DNA of 64,000 nucleotides from Cladocopium goreaui (Eukaryota; Sar; Dinophyceae; Suessiales; Symbiodiniaceae). A program made the position numbers and the translations under genes. Position 1 is the stretch's first letter; each line of letters opens with the position of its first letter. The notes below the pieces were generated by a model. The model ran no database searches. It saw nothing but the letters and a program-made list of their open reading frames with translations, and was not told the DNA's origin. Where the stretch lies: NCBI GenBank assembly GCA_947184155.2, contig CAMXCT020003669.1:70001-134000 (forward strand). The letters run 5' to 3'. Below, piece by piece: positions 11,705 through 23,438 of this stretch.

Positions 11705-12712
11705 CTGGCTGTATGGAGACATTGCAGGTTGTAATCCTGGCCGAAAATGAAGGAATTTGATCAAACCTTCTCAGTCAGCAATAAATAAAGTTACATATGT
11801 AGGAACAGATAGAACGATTAGAGTAGACTAGAGTAGACTAGGCTACACTAGATTAGCTTTGGATTGAATTGGATTCGATTAGTGATAGATCAATAGATAG
11901 ACAGATAATAATAGGAAGATAGATAGATCGGATAGATAGTATGTGTCATACGGAAAAGCAAACAAAATATCAGTCTGAAAAGTGACATAAAGATACATAA
12001 AGTGACTATGATGCCACTTCAATTATTCACAACACCCAAATCCAATCAGCACAGGATTTCACTGAGGCTCCTGGGGATCCAACTCACAGTTGTTCAGTTG
12101 AGGCAGCTGCTCGGTTCCGCTTGCCCGTTTCATGGCGGGATGTGTTTTGCCCAGGTTGGATCTGTAGGGATATCTTGCAAGGGGAATGTACATGAATGTA
12201 CTATACAGTATGTGTTATAGTGGCCATACATTTTGGATAAGTGCAAAATGTGAGAGGAAGCAACAATCTTCTGTTGAGAGTTGAGATGAGAAGCTACTAT
12301 TTGTGGACGAATACGAGCTGCCCAACTACTGTTGAACCACAGGAGTGGTCACAACACCACATCACAAACGTCAAAAATCTATTATATTGTTTGTGTCTTT
12401 GCATCGGCCAGGCACTTCTATTCAAGACTGTCAGTCGTGAATCTTTGGAGATGTTCAGTAAAAAAAATGTAAAAACTGTGCCAGCGTGCACTCGAACACA
12501 CTGCTCAGGAATGCACAGCAGGTTTCTGAATCCGTGCAAAACGCCAGATAGTTTACCATCTATGTCTATAACTGGTCTGAAACTCTGAAATGGAGATTCC
12601 AACATCCGAAATGGTCCGAATGTCTGGACAAGACATGTTTGGCATGGCATGGCATGGCTACTTCCGGTTTCCCCCAGCTACGCCCCAGCTTCGTTTTAAG
12701 CGCTGGACTCAC

Positions 12713-12757
12713 AGGAGGTCCAAAAACCTCCAACCACTCCTGATCCTTGGAAGGGTC
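12713..12757 (-). CDS. Short internal exon
   Basis: 45 nt, 15 codons (DPSKDQEWLEVFGPP) between a GCATTTCAG acceptor and a GTGAGT donor on the minus strand. Both borders match consensus well and the phase is 0 at both ends, as in its neighbours. Confidence 0.6.
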
Positions 12758-13401
12758 CTGAAATGCCGAACTGGAATGGACGTGTTTGCATACCACACAT
12801 GATGCCACACATGTATCACGGGTGGGTGCTTTCAGTAGTGAAAACCGCGTTCAAATTGCAAGCCTGCATTTGGCAATTTCCAAACAAACAACAATAATTT
12901 CAACAAATCCACTCTGATTGATGAAGGCAATCTCCCTGTGAGTTGCAATAGTTCAGTATCCCATCAAACAAACCTGGTGGGTAGCACATAAAGATCGGAC
13001 TCTTCACCGTTGTGGAAAGGATTGTCCTCTCCACGAGCTGCGTAGTTCGCCAACCGCTCTTCTTGACCTTGAGCCATGCAAACCATACATGGATTCCGCA
13101 TATGTCAGTGTTGTCATACTGTCCATTTCGGATATGCCCCTATCATCCCCTATCACTTTCCAAGATTTCGTATTGACTAGCTGGCCACTGGAGTTCATAT
13201 TGTAGACATGAAATATGATATGATACAACAGCACACATACATCGGTGAAATGTCTGTAGGATCATCAAACAGGAAATATGGAAATATATGGACATGCTGT
13301 GAGTCAAGACCTTGAATTCCCGTGGTGTCGTGGCAAACAGACCATTTACATCCACTTACAGACCACTTACTGCAAACCTTCACATAGCCACCTTGGGATA
13401 C

Positions 13402-13506
13402 CTTGGGCATCATTGATCCCTTGGAGGAAGGGGGATCCTGGGGATCGACTTGGAGGCCCGGCTCAGCATGTTCCCTCGCAAGCCTTTGAAACGGTTCATC
13501 CTCCAC
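13402..13506 (-). CDS. Internal exon, Pro/charged segment
   Basis: 105 nt, 35 codons in phase 0 between ACGCAG and GTATCC on the minus strand: VEDEPFQRLAREHAEPGLQV, then DPQDPPSSKGSMMPK. It reads as a disordered linker. Opposite-strand and other frames lack this pattern. Confidence 0.6.
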
Positions 13507-14258
13507 CTGCGTTGTGCAGCCGAACCCTTAGGTGACTACGAAATGGAGAGGTGAAAACATGATTGATTCATATTGATTCATGCTATCAGTAAGCAACATG
13601 TGCACCAAGCAACGAATCTCAGATCTATTCACAGAAAGTGTTTCAACAGAGATGTCCAAAGCCAGCTGCCCTCACTGCCCCACATCATTTTTCTGCGGGA
13701 AGCAAGTCATGAGCCTGCTATGACCATAGAAATACATGAAGTTTGTTGCAATCTGCATCAACATGTTGCCCCGTTTATGGATAGAGAGGCCAGCAAGTAA
13801 CAAATGCATTGCCACGATTTGTTCTCACCTGCATCTCTATGGCACTCTGAGACAACTTCGAAGACACGCTTAAATTTAAACAATTCACCGGTCTGGTCAC
13901 GTGGCTGCGGCACATCCAAATCATCAAATTCTGAAATATCAAGGTCAAACTAGGGAAGACACTACAATACTCAGTTACTCAAATATGCCCACAGGATCCA
14001 CATGGATCCAATATGGATCCAACATAATCACCACAGGAACTGATATTTGCTTCAGCACACAAATACAGTACTAGTCTCCATGTCTCAATATGTCTCAATT
14101 CCGCGGTTGTTCAAAAACTGTTCATCTCATATGCAAACGTATCCTCACTAGGGATTTTCAATGATTTCAGTTCAGAAACGGCACCAAACACACCAACCGA
14201 ATCTGGATGTGACAGAACCACAGAACCACTACATCAACATTGCATTCAAACACTGCAC

Positions 14259-14339
14259 ATGCGCTTTCACTGCTTGAAGAGTCTGCCTGACCACAATGGA
14301 ATCGATTGCTGTCGAAGAGAACTCGGGAATCCGCCTTTT
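14259..14339 (-). CDS. Internal exon
   Basis: 81 nt, 27 codons in phase 0 between ATTTGCAG and GTGCAG on the minus strand: KRRIPEFSSTAIDSIVVRQT followed by LQAVKAH. It looks like a folded helical segment. Product unknown. Confidence 0.55.
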
Positions 14340-15015
14340 CTGCAAATTGAAGTGGCCGTAAAAATTGTTGTTGCAAGGCAAGGTGCCACTACGGATCACC
14401 ACGGCATATGTAAGCTACAAATATTGTCCAGAGTGTTGAAAGTTTTCCTGGGCAATACACTTGCTCAAAACCCAAACAGCATTCACAAAATCAGCACCTT
14501 GATTTTGCAGAGATAGCAGGTTTGATTCATCGTGCACACACACAGAACACAAAACCAAGAAAAAGTGACGTAACCCATCCAGGCAACTTTTCTGGTACAA
14601 ACCGCCTCATGAAACGCAGCACCATCACATACAGTCTTTAAAACATGTCTCTGCACCTTGAAGCTGAGTGTCAATAAAAACATGTTTCAAACAACCAGTC
14701 CTGCTGCAGAATCGCATCCTACTGTAACATTTTCCAATTCACAGCATCAACATCTTCTCGCCACTGAGATGTTGATGCTATTGCAAGTTCTCTCGTGTCA
14801 CACGAGTAACCCAGGAGGATAAACAAAAATGAGCATGTCAAGCTCCAAGACATGATAATGATCTCATATATGATCTCATATGTGGGTTATGCTTCCAACT
14901 CCCAAGATTTCTCAAATCCATTGAAATCCAGTAAAATCCAAGGAATCCAATATCTTCCAATATCAGTCAATATCCAAACTGCTTTCCCAGGCAACCATCG
15001 GGGGCCTGGCCTCAC

Positions 15016-15099
15016 GTGCAGCACCTGTCGCGCCTCTTGGGTGGTGGCCTCCACACGTTTCGCGGCAAGGCCCTGCAGTTCATCCAGTAACGGCAAGGC
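15016..15099 (-). CDS. Internal exon, coiled-coil segment
   Basis: 84 nt, 28 codons in phase 0 between CACTCCCAG and GTGAGG on the minus strand: ALPLLDELQGLAAKRVEATT, then QEARQVLH. It has a heptad-like hydrophobic pattern. The acceptor side carries a short duplication (GAGTGACTCGGAGTGA on the plus strand). Confidence 0.7.
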
Positions 15100-16007
15100 C
15101 TGGGAGTGACTCGGAGTGATCAGGGCCTGGGAAGTGGTGATGCTGATCTTACTGGGTCTATGATATGGTGATATATGGTGTATTTGTATGTATTTGTGTC
15201 TATGTTTTGTGATGTTTTTTTTTCCACCTGCCAGGTGCTGGTCTCTAGATTTGTACCAAAACATCTCGGACACTCCCCACACATATACACGCCCACCATC
15301 GCGAGCTCGCCTGCTCTCTCGGGCTCGCCGGACAGCAAGACTAATTATGCCAGATAAAATGTGAAAACATATATGTCAGATACCATGTCGTGAGAATAAA
15401 ACACAAAACGTCAAATGGTATGAATACTGTATATATCAAACGTTACGAGTAAATAAGATGTCAGAAAGAATCTCAAAATATATGTCAGGGTATCTGTCAG
15501 AACACTTGCCACAGTGGGGCAATCACTCCTAGAAGTCATTTTTCTGTAAGAATGTGAGTACATGGTGTTCTGTATTTAGAAACAACACATCTCTCGAGCT
15601 CTATATTCTCTATGGCTACAGTACCTATATCTCTACCTTATCCACCTTCATATAGTCCAAAGAACGTTCATACAAATCTCTCTCGGGATTAATTAATTAG
15701 GATAAAACTGGACAACGCAATGATAATAAAAGGCTGCTGTTTTGCGTTGCTGATCCATAGCATCCGCCATTGTCGAAACATGACGAAACATGGTCAACCG
15801 AAGCCCTCTCAGTCACTCCGCCATCGCTTGCGAGAGCTTGGCGCTTCCAGCCTCTCTGACGTTGGTGTGTTTCGCAGCTTTGCCCAACACACGCAGATTT
15901 CTGGCAGTCTCAGATTCCTTCGAGGTGATTTGAAGTGACCCCATCAAATGGAAAAAAAATCAAGAGTTCGCGAAAAATGCCAAACCCAATGCTCTGGCGC
16001 CAATTAC

Positions 16008-16072
16008 CTAGAGGTTTGGTCCTGTGGCATACACACATCCTCGCCATCCAAAATGTAGAATTGCCGAAAGGC
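16008..16072 (-). CDS. Internal exon
   Basis: 65 nt between CTCCCAG and TCTAG|GTAATT on the minus strand, 21 codons plus 2 nt: AFRQFYILDGEDVCMPQDQT. The good borders mean the 294-codon plus-strand frame that overlaps it (15935-16819) is probably not a gene. Confidence 0.6.
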
Positions 16073-16390
16073 CTGGGAGGAGGTGACAGAAGGACCTTGC
16101 CAGTATCTGTTTCACAGTTTAAAAAAAAACAAAACCAAAATGTGATTTGCGTAGACCTCACGAGGTACGCTCCGCAGAAGAAGAACACACTTTTAATTCC
16201 ATATGTTCACTGTGCGAAACCTGGTTCATGTACGTCGCCTTGGAAAAAAATTAGTGGGCAAGAAAATACCTCGCTTCTGTCAAAATGCAAACGTTTCTTT
16301 GAAAGCCTGATCGCCCTTCATAGATTCTGTCCACACAGACAATGTGATCTACTTGGCAAGCACAGAGCACTGCCAGTAACACGCGGCTAC

Positions 16391-16439
16391 AAAAATCGTC
16401 AAAACTGCAAGCTCTTTCCAGCTGCAGAGGCTGAGGATC
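16391..16439 (-). CDS. Candidate short exon
   Basis: 49 nt between GCGCAG and GTAGCC on the minus strand, 16 codons plus 1 nt (DPQPLQLERACSFDDF). Plausible but short. Confidence 0.4.
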
Positions 16440-18745
16440 CTGCGCGACCCAGAAGCTCTCCCAGAAGGCCACTGTCAGGCGGCACCAAAGCGGCAGTAGC
16501 CTATGATGAAAGCTGGGTGCTTGGGGCTGGGGGCGGGGATGGCTGCAGTAGCCGCTGTTGTGGGTCTATTTCAATCAAAATTAATGAAATTCATACTATT
16601 CATCACAAAGAAACCGTTTATAGTTCATCAGTGCCCAATCCAACATGTAATGTCACCATCAGTCTTTTGGTTCTGACCTATTTTGACCATCAATCTGAAC
16701 CTATGTGCAATTACCTTTGGAATATGTCGGGACCATATTCAACCAGCATTGTATATAAACGAGTGCAACATGTTGTATCATGTTGTAACATCATATTTCG
16801 CAAGCGACCCACCCTCTAAGAAACTCACCCATCGAGACAAATGCTCTGAAAGCACATGCCGCAGACCAGACTCCTGCAGGCCATGAGCTCGCAGCTCACT
16901 TTCAACAATTTTGAACAACGCCACATGTTTGTCCTGTGAATATCAAACATGCATCATGTTGGTTTGCCGTCTGCACTGGGCAGGATCTGTTGCCGTGAGT
17001 GTATCATTAAAATCCACATCTTGGTAATGGGTGTTGTTTAAAACATGATGATGCAATGATGCTGTAAAAATACTCGAAACACACCTGGCATCTAGATGCA
17101 ACAGGTGCAATCATTTCCATGATCAATAGACCTTTCGGAATATGGACACAAAGGATGCATTTTTTGCCGTTTACAGCATGGATCCGCTCCGTGGGCACTG
17201 GCTGTGCAAGGAGGTCAACCTGAATGGAGCCATATGGAGCCCAGGGATCCCAACGACAAGAGTCTGGTGTTGGAACCTATCAACGTGTGGAAATCATTGT
17301 CTTCTAATATTTGCTTTGTGAGAACAAGCTGCCACTGGCTGGATACTGGATATACTGGATACCAGTGACTATATTATATATCAAACAAATTCATTCATCA
17401 TTCTTCTAGTGAGACAATCAGTTTTCAATTTTGAATGCCTTGCCAGGGCTCCCCGCGGGCAACGATTTGAGAAGCCCCGAAACAAAGCTGTCCCCTGCCT
17501 GGTATGATATTTGTTAATGGGTCGCTGGCCAAAAAAGGGGGACTAAATACTAAAAAAATATAATGACGCTGCCGGAGTATGTACAGCCATGACAATGGGA
17601 ACCCGTGACTCGCAACAGGAAAACATAGAGGTTGAAGCCAAATCAATACAATAATCCACCTAAAGAGTCCATTGAAACTGACTGTAAACAGCACGGATGC
17701 CGGGGCTCCTCAATTTGGATAACAGCAGCAATGCGTTAAATGAAGGCGTGGGAGAAGGAATGTTCTTTGCGTACACAGTGTACATGAATAGGGTGAAATA
17801 GAACTACGTATGGTTATACAACCAACAAAAAAACGGCAAATGATCACTAAACATGGGCAAAAGTACGTATACTTGAACCGACTGAAACAATGACACCAAG
17901 AGCACATGAAAAACACTCAGTACAAATGGTTTGACAATAATATTATTCTCTTTTCTATGGAGGGGGGGCATTCCTTATAGGGACACTCCTAGAACATTCC
18001 TGTTCATTCATTTTAATTCCATATAATTCAATGTCATTCCAAATATTATTTCATTCCAAATAAATATGGTTCATTCAAAAGAAATCATTTTTTTTTTTTA
18101 GATTATTTTAAAGAATTATCTAAATATGTTACGGTACCATTATTTTTATTGTGGTGTTTTTTTCTACTTGTTTATTTGGAACTTTTGGTTGTTGTTTTTT
18201 TTTCAAAATAAGCTTTCGGTGTTTTTATTTCTTTTGGAACTTTCTGGATTTGTTGTCTGATTTTGATTTTTGAGATTGCTTTTTTGAGTTTGTTTTGGAA
18301 GTGATGGATTGTGTTTTTTTTTGGATTTTGAATTGTTTAAGATGTGTTTTTTAAAGGATAGCAACTTTCACGAGTAGCCCAGTCCTCTTCACGGTGTTCT
18401 TCCTATTAGGATTGTTATTGTTCTTATGTGTTGATGTAAATGATGATAATGTTGTTGATGATTTTGAGTGGCAGTAACTGTAGAGCTTCCGGATCAAAAC
18501 GGTTGGTATCATGTTTCCGCCATCTTTCGACAGTCCAATCACGGACGTCTGCGGTGAGCATAGCATGCAGATTCTGAGGCACACTCATCGGGCAGAGTAC
18601 CTGACTAGAAATACGGACCTGCACCTGGAATCTGGAATACTGGTATCATCGACTTTGAACACAAGATATGCTGTGGACAGTTCTCCATGATTTAAATGAT
18701 TTATATTTATATAAATATTGAATAATTTGAAGAAACGTTCTTTGC
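16440..18745. other. Unassigned stretch, T-rich at 18070-18350
   Basis: No splice-bounded frame with coding character was found. Around 18080-18350 the plus strand is very T-rich (runs of 8-11 T separated by GTTTTT/GATTTT words), which would be an A-rich tract on the transcribed minus strand. Confidence 0.35.
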
Positions 18746-18862
18746 CTTGTCTCCAACACATTTCCCAAGGTCCGGTGTCGTTTCCAGCAAATGCCTAGCC
18801 TCTGCAGCAGCCTGTTGCACTGCCTCCAACTCCTTTGTCGCATTGCCACGCAGCAAAGCCTC
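18746..18862 (-). CDS. Internal exon, coiled coil, GC donor
   Basis: 117 nt, 39 codons in phase 0: EALLRGNATKELEAVQQAAA, then EARHLLETTPDLGKCVGDK. The acceptor is CTGCCAG. The donor is AAG|GCAAAG, a GC-type 5' splice site as used in dinoflagellates. The helix is amphipathic and alanine/glutamate-rich. Confidence 0.6.
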
Positions 18863-20104
18863 CTGGCAGGTGGGTCATTGCACACAGGGTTGAAAGATGT
18901 TAAAAGGGCTTGTGAGAACAGTCCATTGCTGATCATCTGCATGCTGATTTGATATCAATATGGCTATGAGTCAAAACCCTGGTACCCCTAGTGAACCACA
19001 AAATAGCTGGTAAATGGATGTTCATCCCATTAAAAATGTATCTATGGGTATTGATCCATAGCCATATGTGTGTGTGTGATACGATTCATGATGAATGATT
19101 CAAGAATCAATGCTATTCAGGCATGTTGAGTAGTTGTGTGATTCCTGATATGTCATGCTACTATGTAGACAATTTTGGAACATCACTTGAACAAACATTT
19201 ACTACACAATTTCAACACAGCCACTGATCAATGAGCTTGATCAATTCTTTTTGAGGCACATCATCCTCGCTTTGGCAAATTCAGTTCATCAGGGCCGCAC
19301 CTTTTGCTAAAGCTGCTAAAGTAGTCTACGTGTATAAGAAGGTGTGCTAGGATGTTCTGCAGTGTTCCCATTGGACGTTCCCAGCATCAGTCGGACATTC
19401 CTTGGGGTGACCAAAATCGACCTTCGGATGATCCCCACAGGCACCTCAAGGTTCAGCACTGCAGCTGATAGACCTGCATTTAGGTGGGGAATGAATCCCC
19501 CACAGCTGGAACATTGGCTTTTAAGATTGTGTATGTTTGTGTCAGACTTTAACGTGTTGCAAAATAAGCAAAAATCATGTGTTGCAAGCTGGCGATGAGT
19601 TTAGAAATAAGAATTTCTTAGATCATCTAGCCGCTCTGGCCTCCAGTGGATGTTCTAGTGTTAAAACTAGCTCTTTATCAATCACCTGATCCAATCTTTC
19701 ACGAAGCCATGAGCAATTCTCTTAGGACTGTGCATGAATCATTGGAAACCCTGTATTCAATGCCTCTATTGCCAAAAAAAACACCAAAAGCGATTGAATG
19801 GGTCCGAGAAACGGCTGTAGCTGTGAGCTCGCTTCATGATGGCTTCGTCCTGCGCAGCTGGGACCTGATTGGTCAATGGGGGAGTTCAGCATCAGAGACA
19901 TGGAGAGACTGAGAGGACCTACAGGCGGAGACTCTCATCTCCCTCTGGTATCTCTACTCCTGTAGAGGGGGAGGGCGGGGGGACAAAACCAACCTGTCGA
20001 ATTCCACGTTTTTTTGCTTGGAGACCTTGGGATAGTGATCCAACCCCTCAAACGGAATTTCAAAGTAACATGTCTTAACAAGCCTTGGGTACTGGTTAGA
20101 AAAT

Positions 20105-20245
20105 ACTTGGAGCTAAGCGCAAATATGAGGAGCTAAGCGCAAGTATGATGACGGCAGCGCAATTTTTGGAGGGATGCCACCCCTACACATGTGCTGCTTC
20201 AGTCTGACATGTGCTTAGCTCCTCCCTCCGGAGCTAAGCGCAAGT
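20105..20245. repeat. GAGCTAAGCGCAAGTAT repeats with hairpin
   Basis: Three direct copies of GGAGCTAAGCGCAA(A/G)TAT lie at about 20109, 20130 and 20230. The third forms a hairpin with an inverted piece: GCTTAGCTCC at 20213-20222 pairs with GGAGCTAAGC at 20230-20239 around a 7-nt loop. Confidence 0.65.
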
Positions 20246-20540
20246 ATTTAATTTTCATCTGGCTGCCAGTCACATGGAATAACGAGGAATATATATTGAT
20301 CATTGAGAAAACATGATTGCGAAAATGGAATTTTAAAATGAAATTTCAATACGACTGTCCCCCCTCAAATTACATTTTAAGAGGGTATAGGGATCCTCTG
20401 GTCCTTCTTCAACACCGCCTCCAAATCATCAAAGCCTTTTCTCATGGCCCTCAGCGGCAAGAGTTCTGCGTTGAAGGCATCTGAGCGCTTCAAACTCAGA
20501 GATTGCTGAAGAATGCTGATGACATTGTCACATCCAAAAC

Positions 20541-20677
20541 CTTAAAGTCTTGGAATCTGAGCTTCCCAGCACAACTTCCTCAACTCGATCGGCCTGAGCC
20601 TCCCAAGCAAGGGTATGCATGAAGTGTTGCTGTCTCCCACAGGTTTCAGTGGGACAGTGGGACCAGTAGAAAACATC
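20541..20677 (-). CDS. Internal exon
   Basis: 137 nt between ACTTTGCAG and TTAAG|GTTTTG on the minus strand, 45 codons plus 2 nt: DVFYWSHCPTETCGRQQHFM, then HTLAWEAQADRVEEVVLGSS. The composition is that of a folded protein with Cys and aromatic residues. Not recognised. Exons at 20790 and 21290 lie upstream on the same strand. Confidence 0.6.
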
Positions 20678-20789
20678 CTGCAAAGTCGCAGAACCTCCAG
20701 CAGGAACAAAATAATGTACTCATAACATCTCAGAACTTTTAACTCATAATACTTCTCTGGCAAGTCCTTCTCGAACTTTCATCATGTTG

Positions 20790-20900
20790 CTTCAAGCTTC
20801 CCATGGCCAGTGCTGTGCAATTTCCACCAATTTCCGCTAGCCTGGCCTCAAGTTTGGCCTCCTCTGCTTGTTGCATCAACTGCTCGCGCTCCAACTGTGC
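20790..20900 (-). CDS. Internal exon, coiled-coil segment (ends approximate)
   Basis: After a GGCACAG acceptor near 20898 the minus strand reads LEREQLMQQAEEAKLEARLA, then EIG, with a possible GTGGAA donor. This is a typical coiled coil. The frame stays open further (ALAMGSLKQHDESS), so the 3' border is uncertain. Confidence 0.5.
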
Positions 20901-21289
20901 CAGAAACAGCGACTTCTTGTACACATAACATAAATTATAAATTGTTATAAAACGTGAGTTGAACTGGATCTGAGAAGGCCTTTGTCGGAAATCTGGTGGC
21001 AGTATCGTGATTTTTTGGGACGCTGCAGCGAAGGGATCTATGCAATCTGTGGAATCTTCATGAATCTTCTAGGTATGCCTTTCAAAATCATTAGATCCTG
21101 CCAAAGATTAGTCTGGATCAATCAGTATCCAACTTTGAACTCTAACTTCAAACTTGCAAATGCTGTCAACACAAGAAAAGGATAGAAAAGGTGGGGATCA
21201 ATCAAATTAGATCATTGATTATCATTGAGTATGTGAGAAACCTCCTACATTTATGTTGGCAAAGATGCAACGAGATGCAACTCATCCAC

Positions 21290-21440
21290 CGCGACTTCCA
21301 CAGCACCTCCCATTGTTCTTGAGCTTCTTGTTCAGCTTGTGCTACTGCCTCAGGGTCAAAGTCTTGGCATGTGGCTGAATCATTCCAGGGGAGGTCATAG
21401 AGATCACTGTCTTGGAGCCAGCAACCGCCCTTTGTATCTT
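21290..21440 (-). CDS. Internal exon, acidic (ends approximate)
   Basis: The minus-strand frame reads GCWLQDSDLYDLPWNDSATC, then QDFDPEAVAQAEQEAQEQWE. It is strongly acidic and Gln-rich. A donor GAG|GTGCTG or CGCG|GTGGAT is possible. The pattern fits the neighbouring coiled-coil exons. Confidence 0.5.
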
Positions 21441-22146
21441 GGCTCACAAAATGGCAGCAAAAAAAAAGAGAGCTAAGTTCAAACAGTCTTAACCCATACA
21501 TATATATATATATAATACTAATATTATATAATAGTTCGGAACACTTTTGTGATTCTTGCAAGCATTGTGTGAGGTCACTGCGGGATGTACCAAAGCAGGA
21601 TCGAGTTTGGAATTCTTATAGCAACCAGTACAATACAGTCTGCAAAGCAAACGGGTTGATTCCAAAACCGCACACTGCAAACAGCATGACAAAATATGAC
21701 AAAGTGCTAAACGTATTGACAAAAAAGACTTTTGGAACCAAATGTCCAGCAATATTTTTGCCAACATCTTTCAGGGATTTTCAGGGGAGGTATAGCAAGA
21801 CATTGCAATTTCTCAGGGAATCTGGTGGCGATTCTGAACCCTGGGTGCAGTTGAGAGCTGCGGCTTTTCGTTGGTTTTTGGGATCTGCGAGTTGGCGACG
21901 CTCAGACCAACGGTGGAGGTCCAAAAAGTTCACCGTTGAGGGCAAACATGTTCTCTATTTGGGAAAAATGATACAGTACTAAATAATCATGATCGGAAAT
22001 AACATGAAGAGACCGTAAGAACTGGTTTATCATGTTTCATCTTGTATGTTGATATGTTTTGAGCATGCTGTTAAGGGATGTTAAGGGCAACAAGGATGTC
22101 AAGCATCATGTTCATTTCTAAACTAAAATCACTTTTTGTGTGCCCA

Positions 22147-22250
22147 GCAGTCCACAGCTCTGGTTGAACTTCCGGTACTGATCCATTTGGCGAAAGGAAC
22201 TTCTCAAACCTCCCTCCATGATCTCTGCCATTCTACTGGGACCTAATGGA
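22147..22250 (-). CDS. Candidate internal exon
   Basis: After an ATTAG acceptor the minus strand reads MAEIMEGGLRSSFRQMDQYR, then KFNQSCGLLG. It is coding-like in composition; the donor was not identified. Confidence 0.4.
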
Positions 22251-23137
22251 GCCAGATGCACGTGCATGTAACATCATGTAACGTAGGCAAATGATTGGTA
22301 TTGGTCTCTGACTCTTAATGTAGCTTGTCTCTTGCAAGCCCTGCTCAGTCACAGGGGCACGACAAGTGCTGCTTGCAAGTGTGGCTGCCGAATCAAACTA
22401 ATAAATACTAATAATTACAATAATAATATATACTGCATATTCGCTCAATTCAATATCTGTCACTGGGTTGGTCATGATTCTATTCTTGGTGAATCAGAAC
22501 TGGATTCAAGCCATCTCAAGTGAATTCAATCACAGCATTGCAAATACTGGAATCCATTCATGCTCACTGTGCAAATGGCGGCCAGCAACAGGCCAGTTTG
22601 GTTGGAACTGTCCAAGGATGCCATTCAAATGAGATATTGTGAAGATGGGCGGAACATTGAGGAAACAAACTTGTGACATGCACGAGTATGCTGCAAAAGA
22701 ATGCGCATTCAGTAATTGTACGTTTGCAAGTCGGATGTATTACTCGCTTTGAAATTTGACCACTACGTTGAACATGATCAGATCATTCAAAAGATCTGGC
22801 CACACAAAGATCAATGAAACCTCAGCATCATCATTACCATGACAACCCAAGCCCAAACAATAATTATTGCAACCATTACCACCACTCTTATATACAGTAA
22901 CATACAGTAACGTGTTTTCATCATCAGTAGCATCAGAGAAGCTGGTCAGCGTCATCACCATCTGATCTCAATGGTCACAAAATTCACAAAGACATTAACC
23001 AATGGATACCAATGGTATCATCGCCATCACATGCAGTGACAGCAACAATGATCACAATATATCATAATGGTATCCGCCGACCCCAGCCGGATGCTGGGGG
23101 AGCGCGCTGGAGAAGGCCTGCCCTGAAGAATGCTCAA

Positions 23138-23227
23138 GGGACAGACAGAGACAGATAGAGACAGACAGAGACAGACAGAGACAGAGAGACAGACAGACAG
23201 ACAGAGACAGACAGATAGAGACAGAGA

Positions 23228-23259
<32 letters not shown>

Positions 23260-23353
23260 CAGAGAGACTCTCTCTGTAGGCAGACAGATAGACAGACAGA
23301 CAGATAGACAGACAGACAGATACAGACAGATACAGACAGACAGACAGACAGAC

Positions 23354-23390
<37 letters not shown>

Positions 23391-23436
23391 GGACAGACAG
23401 ACAGACAGGACAGGACAGACAGACAGACAGACAGAA
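23138..23436. repeat. CAGA/GACA tetranucleotide microsatellite
   Basis: About 300 bp of (CAGA)n with interspersed GAGA and GATA, directly abutting the satellite array at 23439. The long minus-strand frames through it (Ser/Val/Cys/Leu repeats) are products of the repeat. Confidence 0.95.
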
Positions 23437-23438
23437 TG

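Noticed and set aside
15935-16819. Longest plus-strand frame (294 codons)
   Set aside because: It has no coding character, and two minus-strand exons with good splice sites (16008-16072, 16391-16439) lie opposite it.
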